DNA of 64,000 nucleotides from DATEDA01 sp963789885 (GTDB lineage: Bacteria > Pseudomonadota > Gammaproteobacteria > Burkholderiales > SG8-39): the NCBI GenBank assembly GCA_963789885.1, contig CAWBNB010000030.1, positions 383,217 through 447,216 of the forward strand, written 5' to 3'. Position 1 is the stretch's first letter. Every line of letters starts with the position of its first letter. The notes below the pieces were generated by a model. It was given only the letters and a program-made list of their open reading frames with translations. It ran no database searches and was not told the DNA's origin. The translations under genes were made by a program, and so were the position numbers. Shown here piece after piece: positions 43,080-52,024 of the stretch.

Positions 43080-44063
43080 CTAAATGAGGTACCTCTTACC
43101 GACCGCGGATGGCACAAGCTCCTCGCCGAACTCCCGTGCCATGTGGCTCAAGGCTCTCCAGCCCGTGCAATGCCCCGGCGCCAGCAGCTTCAACCCGAAC
43201 TGCTTCAGATCGGCCACGGTCTGCGGAATCACCCTCTCGTTTATTCCCGAAAGATGCAGTCCACCCATCGCGCCGTACAGCGGAACCGCGGGGAACGCCG
43301 AGCGGGCGTGGGTCAGGACGTTGATCAGTCCCGCGTGCGAACAGGCCGAGAACACCATTTGGCCCTTGCCCTCTTACGTTAACCGAAACGAATCGCTCGT
43401 CCATGATGAGGGGATCCGGCTCCCAGGAATTGCCGTCGACGCTGCGCGTGAGATGGTTCGGCACGCCAGCCTCGTAGCTGGTCACGCGGGGAATCTCGCC
43501 GCTCACGTAGAAGGCACCGTCGGCGACGCTTTGCGGTTCGCGGGTGTTGAGCACGGTCGGCGCCTGCCGCCTGAGAGCCGCTCGGGGTCCGGGACCAGCT
43601 CGTTCACATACAACTGTCCGTCGGGTCGCTTCGTGGCGCGCTGCCGGAACATGCCCGGGTGCACGTAGCAGGTGAAGCGCTTGCCGCCTCGACTCCGCGC
43701 GATGGATTCGACGGCGGCAAGCAGGCCGCCCGCATGATCCCAGTGCCCGTGCGAAAGCACGACGGCTTCGACGCTAGCGAAGTCCACGCCGAGGATCTCT
43801 GCGTTTCTCTGGAATGTCGCGGCCGCCGGTCCGGCGTCGAAGAGCAGCGTGCGAGTCCTGCTGCCCACGCGGGCGGTCAGCAGCAGCGAGAGGCCATGAT
43901 GCGCGCAGCAAATGTTCGACCCGGCCAGGAGACGCAGCTTTCCTCCCGTGAGCAGCACCGACCACTCGGGGAGCACGTCGGGAGGATTGGAGGACAGACT
44001 GTCGGTGACGTTGTCCACGAGCACCAGGACGTCCAGTGCATCCACCTCGACGAAGCTGGGCAT
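43080..44063 (-). pseudogene. MBL-fold metallo-hydrolase, one -1 and one +1 frameshift
   Basis: A full metallo-beta-lactamase-fold protein of about 327 residues is recovered from three segments. The metal motif VLSHGHWDHAGG is in the first. The break near 43571 needs one added base, giving LSAAGAPTVLNTREP. The second break, near 43375 in a G-run, needs one removed base to give VNVRGKGQMVFSACSHAGL. The end contains GGLHLSG and GHCTGWRAL (metal histidines). It resembles the 7,8-dihydropterin synthase/Rv-type MBL hydrolases. The substrate is unknown. Confidence 0.75.
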
Positions 44064-44085
44064 GCTCGTTCCTCCTGGAAAAGAG

Positions 44086-44147
44086 GCCTAACGTTTCGCT
44101 TCGAGGGCGGGCCGCTCGCGGCGCGTCTCCTGCACGCGGTGGTTAGC
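44086..44147 (-). repeat. attC-like imperfect palindrome after the OsmC gene
   Basis: Read on the minus strand, it starts with GGCTAAC and ends with GTTAGGC, the latter a perfect match to the integron core site GTTRRRY. Between them lies a GC-rich stem (GCCGC-GA-GCGGC). The 62-bp length and its position just after the OsmC stop fit a gene-cassette attC site. The left box has one mismatch to RYYYAAC. Confidence 0.35.
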
Positions 44148-44157
44148 CCCGAGATGG

Positions 44158-44673
44158 TCAGACAACCTCTACCTCGAGCGAGTAAACGGAAGAATCGCGC
44201 GTCGTACAAGCGATCGGCGAGTGGCGGTCTCCCCAATCAGCCAGCTCTCGAAGCTGGTCTGCCGTCATGTCTCTTGCGCCGATCTTTACCCGCGTCGTAA
44301 TCGGAGATAGACCGGCGGAGATCTTGTCGTCGAGACCGAGCATGCCTCGATTGTCGGAAGAGCTTTCCACCGTCACTTCGAGCGCCGTGAGATTGACTCC
44401 CAGCTTCGCCGCGCGCATGGCAATGGCGGTGGCCGTACAACTCGCCAGGGAGGCGCGAAGCAACCACCCGGGCGCTGGCGCCGAAGCAGCTCCCCCCACC
44501 GCTCGCGGCATGTCGGTGTGAACGGTTTCGCCGTTCGGTCCTGTCACCTCACACCGAAGGCTCTCGAGCAGGCGCGCTGTAGCCGGGACGTTCTTCGCCC
44601 GCGCCTTCTCAGGTTGCTCGGTAATGAGCGTGCCCAGGTTCTCGAGCGCCTCTTGAATGCTCGTGGTTGACAT
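44158..44673 (-). CDS. OsmC-family peroxidase-like protein
   Basis: A 171-residue OsmC/YhfA-type protein with the two conserved cysteines, in RASLASCTATAIAM and SPIACTTRDSS. The family reduces organic hydroperoxides with this Cys pair. A glycine-rich stretch (GGAASAPAPGWLL) precedes the first cysteine. The start is ATG 44673 with AGGAGGA upstream. Its flanks carry TAAC/GTTA inverted repeats (44086-44147 and 44706-44732), so it may be a mobile cassette. Confidence 0.85.
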   Translation of the reverse strand: MSTTSIQEALENLGTLITEQPEKARAKNVPATARLLESLRCEVTGPNGETVHTDMPRAVGGAASAPAPGWLLRASLASCTATAIAMRAAKLGVNLTALEVTVESSSDNRGMLGLDDKISAGLSPITTRVKIGARDMTADQLRELADWGDRHSPIACTTRDSSVYSLEVEVV

Positions 44674-44705
44674 GGTGTCCTCCTCCGAAGTGAAGCCTTC
44701 TTGGG

Positions 44706-44732
44706 GCTAACGAAGTGGGGTTCGGCGTTAGC
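44706..44732. repeat. inverted repeat GCTAACG / CGTTAGC
   Basis: GCTAACG (44706-44712), 13 bases, CGTTAGC (44726-44732), a perfect 7-bp inverted repeat between the Bug receptor stop and the OsmC start. Its TAACG/CGTTA boxes resemble those of the attC-like site on the other side of OsmC. It may also be a simple terminator hairpin. Confidence 0.4.
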
Positions 44733-44748
44733 ACGGAGAGCGAGGGGT

Positions 44749-45723
44749 CTACTCCGCTGTGATTCCGGCCGCCTTGATCAGCGGCCACCATTTTTCGATC
44801 TCGGCCTTGTGATAGGCGGCGAGTGCCTCCGGCGTCTGCTGGTCGCGCGGCGGGAGCTCCTGGCCCAGGTCGGCTAGTCGCTGGCGCACGGACGAATCGG
44901 CCAGCGTTTCGACGATGGCGGCATTGAGCTTCGCGACCACGTCTTTGGGCGTGCCCCGCGGCACCCAGATGCCGTGCCAGATCGCGATGTAGAGCCCGGG
45001 CAGGCCCGCCTCGTCCACGGTCGGGATCTCCGGTGCCGCGGGCAGGCGCGTCTTGGCTGTCACGGCATAGGCTCTGATCTTGCCGCCGCGCACTTGCGGA
45101 AGGGAGTTCGACGCTTGGTCGAACATCAGATCGATCTGACCTGCCATCAAAGCCTGCAGCGCCGGAGCCGCGCCGCGATAGGGTATGAATTGCAGCCTGG
45201 CGCCGATCAGGTTCTGGAAGTAGATGCCGCCTACGTGCGACGCGGCGCCGACGCCGGCGGTTCCCGCCGACACTTTGTCGTCGTTCGCCTTCACCCAGGC
45301 GACCAGCTCCTTGAGGTTGGTGGCCGGCACGGCATTCTTGGTCACGAGAAGCTGCGGGTTGGTCGCGATCATCGCCACCGGCTCGAAATCCTTCACTAGG
45401 TCGTATTGAAGTTGGTACACGGCGCCATTGACGACATGCGTGCTCCAATGCCCGATGCCGATGGTGTACCCATCGGGCGCGGCACGCGCGACCCGGCCCA
45501 CGCCGATGGTGCCCGCAGCGCCCGTGACGTTTTCGACCACCACGGTTTGCCCGAGTGCTCGCCCCATGCGCTCGGCCATGATCCGGCCGAGCGTGTCGGT
45601 GGGGCCGCCTGCGGAGAACGGCACGATCATCGTAACTGCGCGCGCCGGGTAAACCTGCGCCGAGGCAGTCGACACGCCTCCCAAGGATGCGGTGACGGCG
45701 AGCGCAGCAAGCAACGTTCTCAT
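44749..45723 (-). CDS. Bug/TctC-family periplasmic receptor (orphan)
   Basis: A 324-residue protein with a signal peptide (cleaved near STASA-QVYPA), then the Bug fold: VTMIVPFSAGGPTDTLGRI, VVENVTGAAGTIG, and the later VKANDDKVSAGTAGVGAASH binding loop. It is only moderately similar to the receptor at 2520-3488, and no tctA/tctB genes are next to it, so it is an orphan receptor, common in betaproteobacteria. It may feed a distant permease or act in sensing. Confidence 0.9.
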   Translation of the reverse strand: MRTLLAALAVTASLGGVSTASAQVYPARAVTMIVPFSAGGPTDTLGRIMAERMGRALGQTVVVENVTGAAGTIGVGRVARAAPDGYTIGIGHWSTHVVNGAVYQLQYDLVKDFEPVAMIATNPQLLVTKNAVPATNLKELVAWVKANDDKVSAGTAGVGAASHVGGIYFQNLIGARLQFIPYRGAAPALQALMAGQIDLMFDQASNSLPQVRGGKIRAYAVTAKTRLPAAPEIPTVDEAGLPGLYIAIWHGIWVPRGTPKDVVAKLNAAIVETLADSSVRQRLADLGQELPPRDQQTPEALAAYHKAEIEKWWPLIKAAGITAE

Positions 45724-46281
45724 CTTTGATCCTCCCCTGAGTAACGCGAGCCCTTCGACGCAGCTCGCATCGAGCCTGACCGCGATCCTGACGCCGAACG
45801 ACCGGATTCAGGGCCGCACCGCTTGCAGCGCGTCCGCTGCAGCGGACGGTTGGAAGGCAAGCTAGATTGCTCCGCTCGGCGCAAGGTGGCCAGACATGCA
45901 CCACTCAATCGCATCCTCAAGCCTGTCCTCGCCCCAGAAGAGCTCGTCATCGACGTCTATGGGTGCTGCCTCTCGTTGCACGGGGCCCCTCAACTCCGTG
46001 AAGCAGGGAGAGCGATCTGACGCCCGACGACTATAGCACTCGCGCGCTATGGCGCCGCCGCTGTGGGCGTACCTCGCTGGTGAGACCTACCTGAAGAGGA
46101 AAGCCGCCGGCCGACCCCGGCGCCCGTCGAACGGCTAAGGGAGCGGCGCCAGCTTTCTGGTCGTCTCGGTGACTCGCTCGTTCCGCCGGGATACAGCGCG
46201 GAACGTGGGGGGAAGCCGCCCATGCCGCCGAAAACGCCGAAGCCCGCCTCCCGGCGGGCTTCGGACATGCAGCACCCCAGT
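45724..46281. other. intergenic region with an 18-bp palindrome, no gene seen
   Basis: About 560 bases with only short, unconvincing frames. It contains the perfect palindrome CGTCCGCTGCAGCGGACG (45831-45848), of the sort found in dispersed intergenic repeats, and ends with the MFS gene terminator (46230-46264). Confidence 0.5.
46230..46264 (-). terminator. Rho-independent terminator of the MFS gene
   Basis: CCGAAGCCCGCC (46237-46248), loop TCCC, GGCGGGCTTCGG (46253-46264) is a perfect 12-bp stem. On the minus strand it is followed by CGTTTTC. It lies 17 bases after the MFS stop. Confidence 0.8.
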
Positions 46282-47910
46282 TTAGTTGTAATGGATGTCC
46301 CGGTCCTTGTGGTCGCGCAGGAACAGCGCGCCGATGACCAGCGTCATCACCGCGACGACGATCGGGTACCACAAGCCGAAGTAGATGTCGCCGGTCGCCG
46401 CGACCATCGCGGTCGCGGTGAGCGGCAGCATGCCGCCGAACCAGCCGTTGCCGATGTGGTAGGGCAGCGACATCGAGGTGTAGCGGATCCGCGTCGGGAA
46501 TAGCTCGACCAGGAACGCCGCGATCGGCCCGTACACCATGGTCACGTAGATGACCATGATCACCAGGATCAACAAGGTCATCATCCAGTTGACCTTGGCC
46601 TTGTCCGCGCCGGCCGACGGGTAGCCGGCGTCTTTGAGCACGGCACTGATCTTGGCGATGTCCGGGCCCTCGACCGTCTTGTCGCCGATAGTCGCGACCA
46701 CGCTCTTGCCCGGCACGGCGGGGAGCGAGGTGAACGACAGGCCCTGCTTGGTGAGGTGGTCCTTCACCTTGTCGCAGTCGGAGAACTTGCTCCACGGACC
46801 CACGAACAGGTGGAAGCTGCAGTTCTCCGCCGCCACCGTGATCTTGGTGTTCGCCTGGAAGGCCTCGAGCGCGGGGTTCACGTAGTGGGTGAGCGCGCCG
46901 AAGAGCGGGAAGTAGGTGACCGCGGCGATCAGGCAGCCGGCGAGGATGATCTTGAGGCGCCCGATCTTGTCCGACAGCGAGCCGAACACGATGAAGAACG
47001 GCGTGCCGATCAGGAGCGACAGCCCGATCAGCGTATAGGCGCTGACGTAGTCGAGCTTCAGCGTGATGGTGAGGAAGAACAGCGCGTAGAACTGCCCCGT
47101 GTACCACACCACCCCTTGCCCCGCGGTGGCGCCGAGCAGCGCGAGCAGCACGTACTTGTTGTTCGGGTACTTGAGGAAGCTGTCGGTCAGCGGCCGCTTC
47201 GAGCCCTTGCCTTCGTCCTGCATGCGCTTGAACACCGGCGACTCCTGCAGCTTGAGCCGGATGTAGACCGAGAACACGAGCAGGATCACCGACACCCAGA
47301 ACGGGATCCGCCAGCCCCATTCCGCGAACTGCTTGGCATCCATGTTGCCCCGGCACAGGTAGATCACCACCAGGGCGAGGAACAGGCCGAGCGTCGCGGT
47401 GGTCTGGATCCAGCTCGTGTCGTAGCCGCGGCGGTTGTTGGGCGCGTGCTCGGCAACGTAGGTGGCCGCGCCGCCGTACTCGCCGCCGAGCGCGAGGCCC
47501 TGCAGCAGTCGCAGGGCGACCATCAGGACCGGGGCCGCCCAGCCGATCGACTGGAAGGTCGGCAGCAGGCCGACGAGGAAGGTCGAGGTGCCCATCACCA
47601 CGATGGTGACGAGGAAGGTGTACTTCCGGCCGACGAGGTCGCCGATCCGGCCGAAGACCAGCGCGCCGAAGGGCCGCACCAGGAAGCCGGCGGCGTACGC
47701 GGCGAAGGCCGAGAGCAGCGCCGCCGTCTCGTTGCCCGGCGGGAAGAAGAGCGCAGCGAAGAACGGCGCGAGCACCGCGTAAAGGTAGAAGTCGTACCAC
47801 TCGAAGACCGTGCCGAGGGACGAGGCGAAGATGACCCGCTTCTCCTCCGGCTTGAAGTCGGGGCGCGTGGCGGGCCCGCGCGTCTTGATGGTGTCGCTCC
47901 TGGCGCTCAT
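46282..47910 (-). CDS. MFS transporter, metabolite:H+ symporter (MHS) type
   Basis: A 542-residue major facilitator carrier of the MHS family. The N-terminus has SSLGTVFEWYDFYLYAVLAP, the loop FGRIGDLVGRKYTF between helices 2 and 3, and LLQGLALGGEYGGAATYVAE. The C-terminal half contains the unusual periplasmic insert of about 85 residues between helices 8 and 9 (near residues 340-425, with CSFHLFVGPWSKFSDCDK), so the protein is longer than the usual 430-450. It probably takes up an organic acid or osmolyte. It is transcribed toward the terminator at 46230. Confidence 0.88.
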   Translation of the reverse strand: MSARSDTIKTRGPATRPDFKPEEKRVIFASSLGTVFEWYDFYLYAVLAPFFAALFFPPGNETAALLSAFAAYAAGFLVRPFGALVFGRIGDLVGRKYTFLVTIVVMGTSTFLVGLLPTFQSIGWAAPVLMVALRLLQGLALGGEYGGAATYVAEHAPNNRRGYDTSWIQTTATLGLFLALVVIYLCRGNMDAKQFAEWGWRIPFWVSVILLVFSVYIRLKLQESPVFKRMQDEGKGSKRPLTDSFLKYPNNKYVLLALLGATAGQGVVWYTGQFYALFFLTITLKLDYVSAYTLIGLSLLIGTPFFIVFGSLSDKIGRLKIILAGCLIAAVTYFPLFGALTHYVNPALEAFQANTKITVAAENCSFHLFVGPWSKFSDCDKVKDHLTKQGLSFTSLPAVPGKSVVATIGDKTVEGPDIAKISAVLKDAGYPSAGADKAKVNWMMTLLILVIMVIYVTMVYGPIAAFLVELFPTRIRYTSMSLPYHIGNGWFGGMLPLTATAMVAATGDIYFGLWYPIVVAVMTLVIGALFLRDHKDRDIHYN

Positions 47911-48085
47911 TGTCGTCTCCTCTCCTTTTTCTGCTCCCGATGAGGAATGCTAGGAAGGCGGGAGAGCGCGGACTACTCGGCAGGACCCTAGTTTTGAGCG
48001 CGCGGCGTAAGCCGGGCGTAAGTTTCGTTGCAGTGCGGTGGCCGGCGCGCCGGCCGGAGGGCGAAGCGGATTACGCCGCAGTGCG

Positions 48086-48718
48086 TCAGCGCACGGCGGG
48101 CGGCTCGGCGCCGAGCAGCAGGCAGACGCGGAACAGCTCCGCGGTGGTCGACACGCCGAGCTTGCGCTTGATGCGCGCGCGGTGGAACTCGACCGTCTTC
48201 GCGCTCACGAACAGCGCCTGCGCGATCTCGCGGGTGTTCTTGCCGGCGAGCACTGCGTCGAGCACCGAGCGCTCGCGCGGCGACAGCGCGGCGAGCCGCG
48301 CCTCCGCCTCGCTGCGGCGCAGCGCGCGCGTGCGCGAATCGATGTCGGACTCGAGGGCGTCGAGGACCGCGCACAGCAACCGGTGCTGCTCGAACGGCTT
48401 CTGGATGAAGTCGAACGCCCCCTTCTTCACCGCGTCGACCGCCATCGGCACGTCGCCGTGGCCGGTGAGGAACACGATCGGCACGTCGACGCCGCGCTCG
48501 GCGAGCTCCTCCTGCAGCGTGAGCCCGGACATGCCGGGCATGCGGACGTCGAGGACGATGCAGGCCGGGCGCACGCCGCGGTAGCGCTGGAGGAACGCGA
48601 GCGCCGAGGGGAACGTCTCGACGTGCAGCCCGGCGGTGCGGAGCAGGAGCTTCAGGGCGTCGCACACCGCCTCGTCGTCGTCGACGACGTACACGCTCCG
48701 TTCGCGCTGGTTGGTCAT
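48086..48718 (-). CDS. FixJ/NarL-type response regulator
   Basis: A 210-residue regulator. Receiver domain residues 7-125: acidic pocket D13-D15, phosphoacceptor D57 in CIVLDVRMPG, T85, and K107 in IQKPFE. The C-terminal LuxR-type helix-turn-helix (LSPRERSVLDAVLAGKNTRE, then VSAKTVEFHRARIKRKLG) binds DNA. Its ATG overlaps the kinase stop (ATGA). The target genes are not evident. The nearby MFS carrier is a candidate. Confidence 0.93.
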   Translation of the reverse strand: MTNQRERSVYVVDDDEAVCDALKLLLRTAGLHVETFPSALAFLQRYRGVRPACIVLDVRMPGMSGLTLQEELAERGVDVPIVFLTGHGDVPMAVDAVKKGAFDFIQKPFEQHRLLCAVLDALESDIDSRTRALRRSEAEARLAALSPRERSVLDAVLAGKNTREIAQALFVSAKTVEFHRARIKRKLGVSTTAELFRVCLLLGAEPPAVR

Positions 48719-50127
48719 CGCGCGGCCGCGGGCAGCGTGAAGCGGAAAATCGCGCCGCCGCCCGGCGCCGGCTCGTGCACGAGCTCGCCGCCGTGCGCCT
48801 CGACCATGGACCGGCAGAGCGCCAGTCCGAGGCCGAGCCCGCCGGGTTTCGCGCTCGCGAACGGCTGGAAGAGCCGCGCCGCCGGTTCCGGCGCGAGCCC
48901 CGGGCCGTGGTCGCGCACCGCGATCGTGACCGCGTCGGGTGCGGCGCGCGCGGTCCGCAGCTCCAGCACCCGGGCGGGCGCGGCCTGCATCGCTTCGGCG
49001 GCGTTGCGGATGAGGTTGAGGAGCACCTGCTCGATCATGAAGCTGTCCGCCGAGACCGCCGGCAGGTCCGGCGCGAGCTCCAGCGTGGTGGTGACCCCGG
49101 CGAGATCGTGCGCGGCGAGCTCCAGCGCGCCGCGCACCAGGCCGTCGACGGCGACCGGTGCGCGCACCGGCTCGCGGCGCCGCACGAACTCGCGCATGCG
49201 CCTGACGATCTCCCCGGCGCGGACTGCCTGCCGGCGGCAGCGCTCCATCGCCTCCGCGAGCTCGGGCGAGTCCGGCGCGCCGCTCTCGAGCAGGCGGATG
49301 CAGCCCTCGTTGTAGGCGGCGATGGCGACGAGCGGCTGGTTCAACTCGTGCGCGAGGGTCGAAGCGAGCTCGCCGAGCGCCATAGCGCGCGCCGCGTGCG
49401 CCACCGCCGCCGCGTGCTGCTCGCGCAGCGCCTGGGCCTGCTTCGACTCGGTGATGTCGGTGAACGACGTGAGCGCGGCTTCGCTGCCGTCGAGCCAGCG
49501 GAGCGGCACCGTCTCGACGAGATACCAGCGCCCGGTCGCGGGGTCGCTGCGCTCGTGCGCGCCGTCGGCGGGCTCCGGGTCGAACGCGGCGCCCGCGCCG
49601 CGCGCGAGCTCGGCGTGGCGCCGGTTCGAGAGCAGCACTTGCCCCGACGCGCGGTCGGTTACGCACACCGCCGACGGCAGGCTCTCGAGCGCGCGCACGA
49701 ACCGCTCGTCGGAGCGCGCGAGCGCGTCGCGCAGCCGGGCGAGGAGCAGCACCACGACCACGTAGGTCGCGACGAGTGCCGCCGCCTCCCAGTAGAAGTA
49801 GAACTCGTGCGAGTAGTAGTGGCTCGACCGGAACGCGATGAACCACGCCGCCACGGCGATCGCCGACAGCGCGAGGCCCCAGCCGCGCCCGACGAGCCAG
49901 GTGACGAGCGCGATCGGGATCAGCTGGAGGATCGCGAGCCGGATCTCGTAGCCGGTGGCGTAGTCCGCGGCGGCGACCGCCAGGACGAGGGCGAACGCGA
50001 GCGCCAGCACACCCGCCCGCGACTGCAACGCGGGGACGCGGCCGAGGCCGAGCGCGAGCGAGGAGAGCCGCAGCCCGAGCGGCGGGCTCGGCGGATCGGA
50101 CGGCGCCGGCGTGGCGGGAGTCGGCAT
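48715..50127 (-). CDS. membrane sensor histidine kinase (FixL/DctB-like)
   Basis: A 470-residue kinase. Several membrane segments fill residues 35-130, followed by a PAS domain (about 140-228: RFVRALESLPSAVCVTDRAS) and a HisKA domain with the phosphoacceptor H260 in ELASTLAHELNQPL. The ATPase domain has N-box NLIRNAAEAMQ, G1 DHGPGLAP, and G2 GGLGLGLAL. The signal is unknown. The short periplasmic loops point to a membrane-embedded or cytoplasmic signal. It is the partner of the downstream regulator. Confidence 0.93.
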   Translation of the reverse strand: MPTPATPAPSDPPSPPLGLRLSSLALGLGRVPALQSRAGVLALAFALVLAVAAADYATGYEIRLAILQLIPIALVTWLVGRGWGLALSAIAVAAWFIAFRSSHYYSHEFYFYWEAAALVATYVVVVLLLARLRDALARSDERFVRALESLPSAVCVTDRASGQVLLSNRRHAELARGAGAAFDPEPADGAHERSDPATGRWYLVETVPLRWLDGSEAALTSFTDITESKQAQALREQHAAAVAHAARAMALGELASTLAHELNQPLVAIAAYNEGCIRLLESGAPDSPELAEAMERCRRQAVRAGEIVRRMREFVRRREPVRAPVAVDGLVRGALELAAHDLAGVTTTLELAPDLPAVSADSFMIEQVLLNLIRNAAEAMQAAPARVLELRTARAAPDAVTIAVRDHGPGLAPEPAARLFQPFASAKPGGLGLGLALCRSMVEAHGGELVHEPAPGGGAIFRFTLPAAAR

Positions 50128-50230
50128 CGGTCGAGGGTGGGCCGCGGGATGGGACGCGCGACGCGGGCATGATACGCCGGGGTACAGGCTTGCCCGGCCC
50201 GGACCCCGATGCTAGTGTCGGCCGACGACG

Positions 50231-52024
50231 ATGCTGCGCCCCGAGGACAGCCTGGATCTAGCGACGCTCGGCGGGCGGCTGCGCGGCGGGTCCTTGCGCC
50301 CGCGCGAGGTCGTCGACGGGGTGCTCGCACGGATCGCCGCGCGTGGCGACGACAAGGTCTGGATCTACCGTGCAGCGCGGGCGGCGCTCGAGGCGCACGC
50401 GGACGAGCTCGAGCGGCGCGGGCCCGCCGGGCTGCCGCTCTACGGCATCCCGTTCGCGGTCAAGGACAACATCGACGTCGCCGGGCAGGCGACGACTGCG
50501 GCCTGCCCGGAGTTCGCGTACTCGCCTGCCGCGTCGTCGCCGGTGGTCCGGGCGCTCGTCGACGCCGGCGCGATCGCGATCGGGAAGACCAACCTCGATC
50601 AGTTCGCGGCCGGCCTCGTCGGCACGCGCACGCCTTACGGCGCGTGCACCAACCCGTTCGACCCGCGCTACGTGTCCGGCGGCTCGAGCTCCGGCTCCGC
50701 CGTGGCGGTGGCGGCGGGCCTCGCGAGCTTCGCCCTCGGCACCGATACCGCGGGCTCGGGACGCGTGCCGGCGGCGTTCAACAACATCGTCGGCCTCAAG
50801 CCGACGAGAGGCGCCCTGAGCACGCGCGGCATGGTGCCCGCCTGCCGGTCGCTCGACTGCGTGTCGATCTTTGCGCTGACGACGGAGGACGCCCGCGCGG
50901 TGTTCGCGGTGGCGCGTGGTTTCGACGAGCGCGATCCGTGGTCGCGGCTACCGGCCGCCGCGGCGCTGCCGGACGCGATCGCCGGCTGCCGGATCGGTGT
51001 GCCGCGCGCATCCCAGCTCGAGTTCTTCGGCAACCGCGAAGCCGAGCGGCTGTTCGGCGCGGCGCTCGCCGCGCTCGGGCGCTCGGGCGCGCACCGGGTC
51101 GAGATCGATTTCGCACCGTTCCTCGAGGTGGCACGGCTGCTGTACGGTGGGCCCTGGGTGGCGGAGCGGTATCTCGCGATCCGCGAGTTCTTCGACCGGC
51201 GCCCGGAGGCGGTCTTCCCGGTGACGCGGGAGATCCTTGCCGGCGCGGCGAAGTACAGCGCCGCGGACGCCTTCGCCGCGGAGTACCGGCTGCAGGACAT
51301 CCGGCGCGCGTTGGCGCCGGTGTGGCGGGAGATCGATTTCCTCGTCACGCCCACCGCCGGGACGATCTACACGATCGCCGAGGTGAACGCCGACCCGGTC
51401 GCCCTGAACACCAACCTCGGCTACTACACGAACTTCATGAATCTGCTCGACCTCGCCGCGATCGCGTTGCCGGCCGGGTTCCAGGCGAACGGGCTGCCGT
51501 TTGGCGTCACGCTCGCGGCGCCGGCGTTCACCGATGAAGGGCTGTGCCGGCTGGGCGGCGCGCTGCACCGGCAGCTCGGCCGCGAGATGGGCGCGACGAA
51601 GCATCCCCTGCCCGCAGCGCCGGCGTTCGCGGGGCCGACGCCGGGCGTCGTGCGGCTGGCGGTGTGCGGCGCGCACATGTCGGGGCTTCCGCTCAACCAT
51701 CAGCTCACCGAGCGCGGCGGACGGCTCGTGCGTACCTGTAGGACCGCACCGCGCTATCGCCTGTACGCCCTCGCGGGGTTCACGCCGGCGCGCCCGGGGA
51801 TGGTGCGATCGGAGGCGGACGGAAGCGCGATCGAGGTCGAGATCTGGGCGGTGCCGTCCGCAACCTTCGGCAGCTTCGTCGACGGCATTCCGCCGCCGCT
51901 CGGGATCGGCACCGTCGAGCTCGAGGATGGCGAGCGCGTGCGCGGGTTCGTGTGCGAGGGCTACGCGGTCGCCGGTGCGAGCGACATCTCGGCACTCGGC
52001 AGCTGGCGGAAGTTCACCGGATGA
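50231..52024 (+). CDS. atzF: allophanate hydrolase (AtzF-type)
   Basis: A 597-residue amidase-signature enzyme with the family's two parts. Residues 1 to about 450 form the amidase domain with catalytic K78 (PFAVKDNID), the cis-Ser in the GGSSSGSA loop (150-157) and nucleophile S176 in GTDTAGSGR. Residues about 470-597 form the separate C-terminal domain of allophanate hydrolases (LYALAGFTPARPGM, then SWRKF at the end). It converts allophanate to ammonia and carbon dioxide in urea or triazine breakdown. The carboxylase partner is not in this window. The cupin gene is coupled to it by ATGA. Confidence 0.88.
   Translation: MLRPEDSLDLATLGGRLRGGSLRPREVVDGVLARIAARGDDKVWIYRAARAALEAHADELERRGPAGLPLYGIPFAVKDNIDVAGQATTAACPEFAYSPAASSPVVRALVDAGAIAIGKTNLDQFAAGLVGTRTPYGACTNPFDPRYVSGGSSSGSAVAVAAGLASFALGTDTAGSGRVPAAFNNIVGLKPTRGALSTRGMVPACRSLDCVSIFALTTEDARAVFAVARGFDERDPWSRLPAAAALPDAIAGCRIGVPRASQLEFFGNREAERLFGAALAALGRSGAHRVEIDFAPFLEVARLLYGGPWVAERYLAIREFFDRRPEAVFPVTREILAGAAKYSAADAFAAEYRLQDIRRALAPVWREIDFLVTPTAGTIYTIAEVNADPVALNTNLGYYTNFMNLLDLAAIALPAGFQANGLPFGVTLAAPAFTDEGLCRLGGALHRQLGREMGATKHPLPAAPAFAGPTPGVVRLAVCGAHMSGLPLNHQLTERGGRLVRTCRTAPRYRLYALAGFTPARPGMVRSEADGSAIEVEIWAVPSATFGSFVDGIPPPLGIGTVELEDGERVRGFVCEGYAVAGASDISALGSWRKFTG

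Noticed and set aside
45823..46020. 65-residue plus-strand ORF in the intergenic region
   Set aside because: Cys/Arg-rich sequence without family match or ribosome site. It spans the palindrome, so it is more likely repeat DNA.
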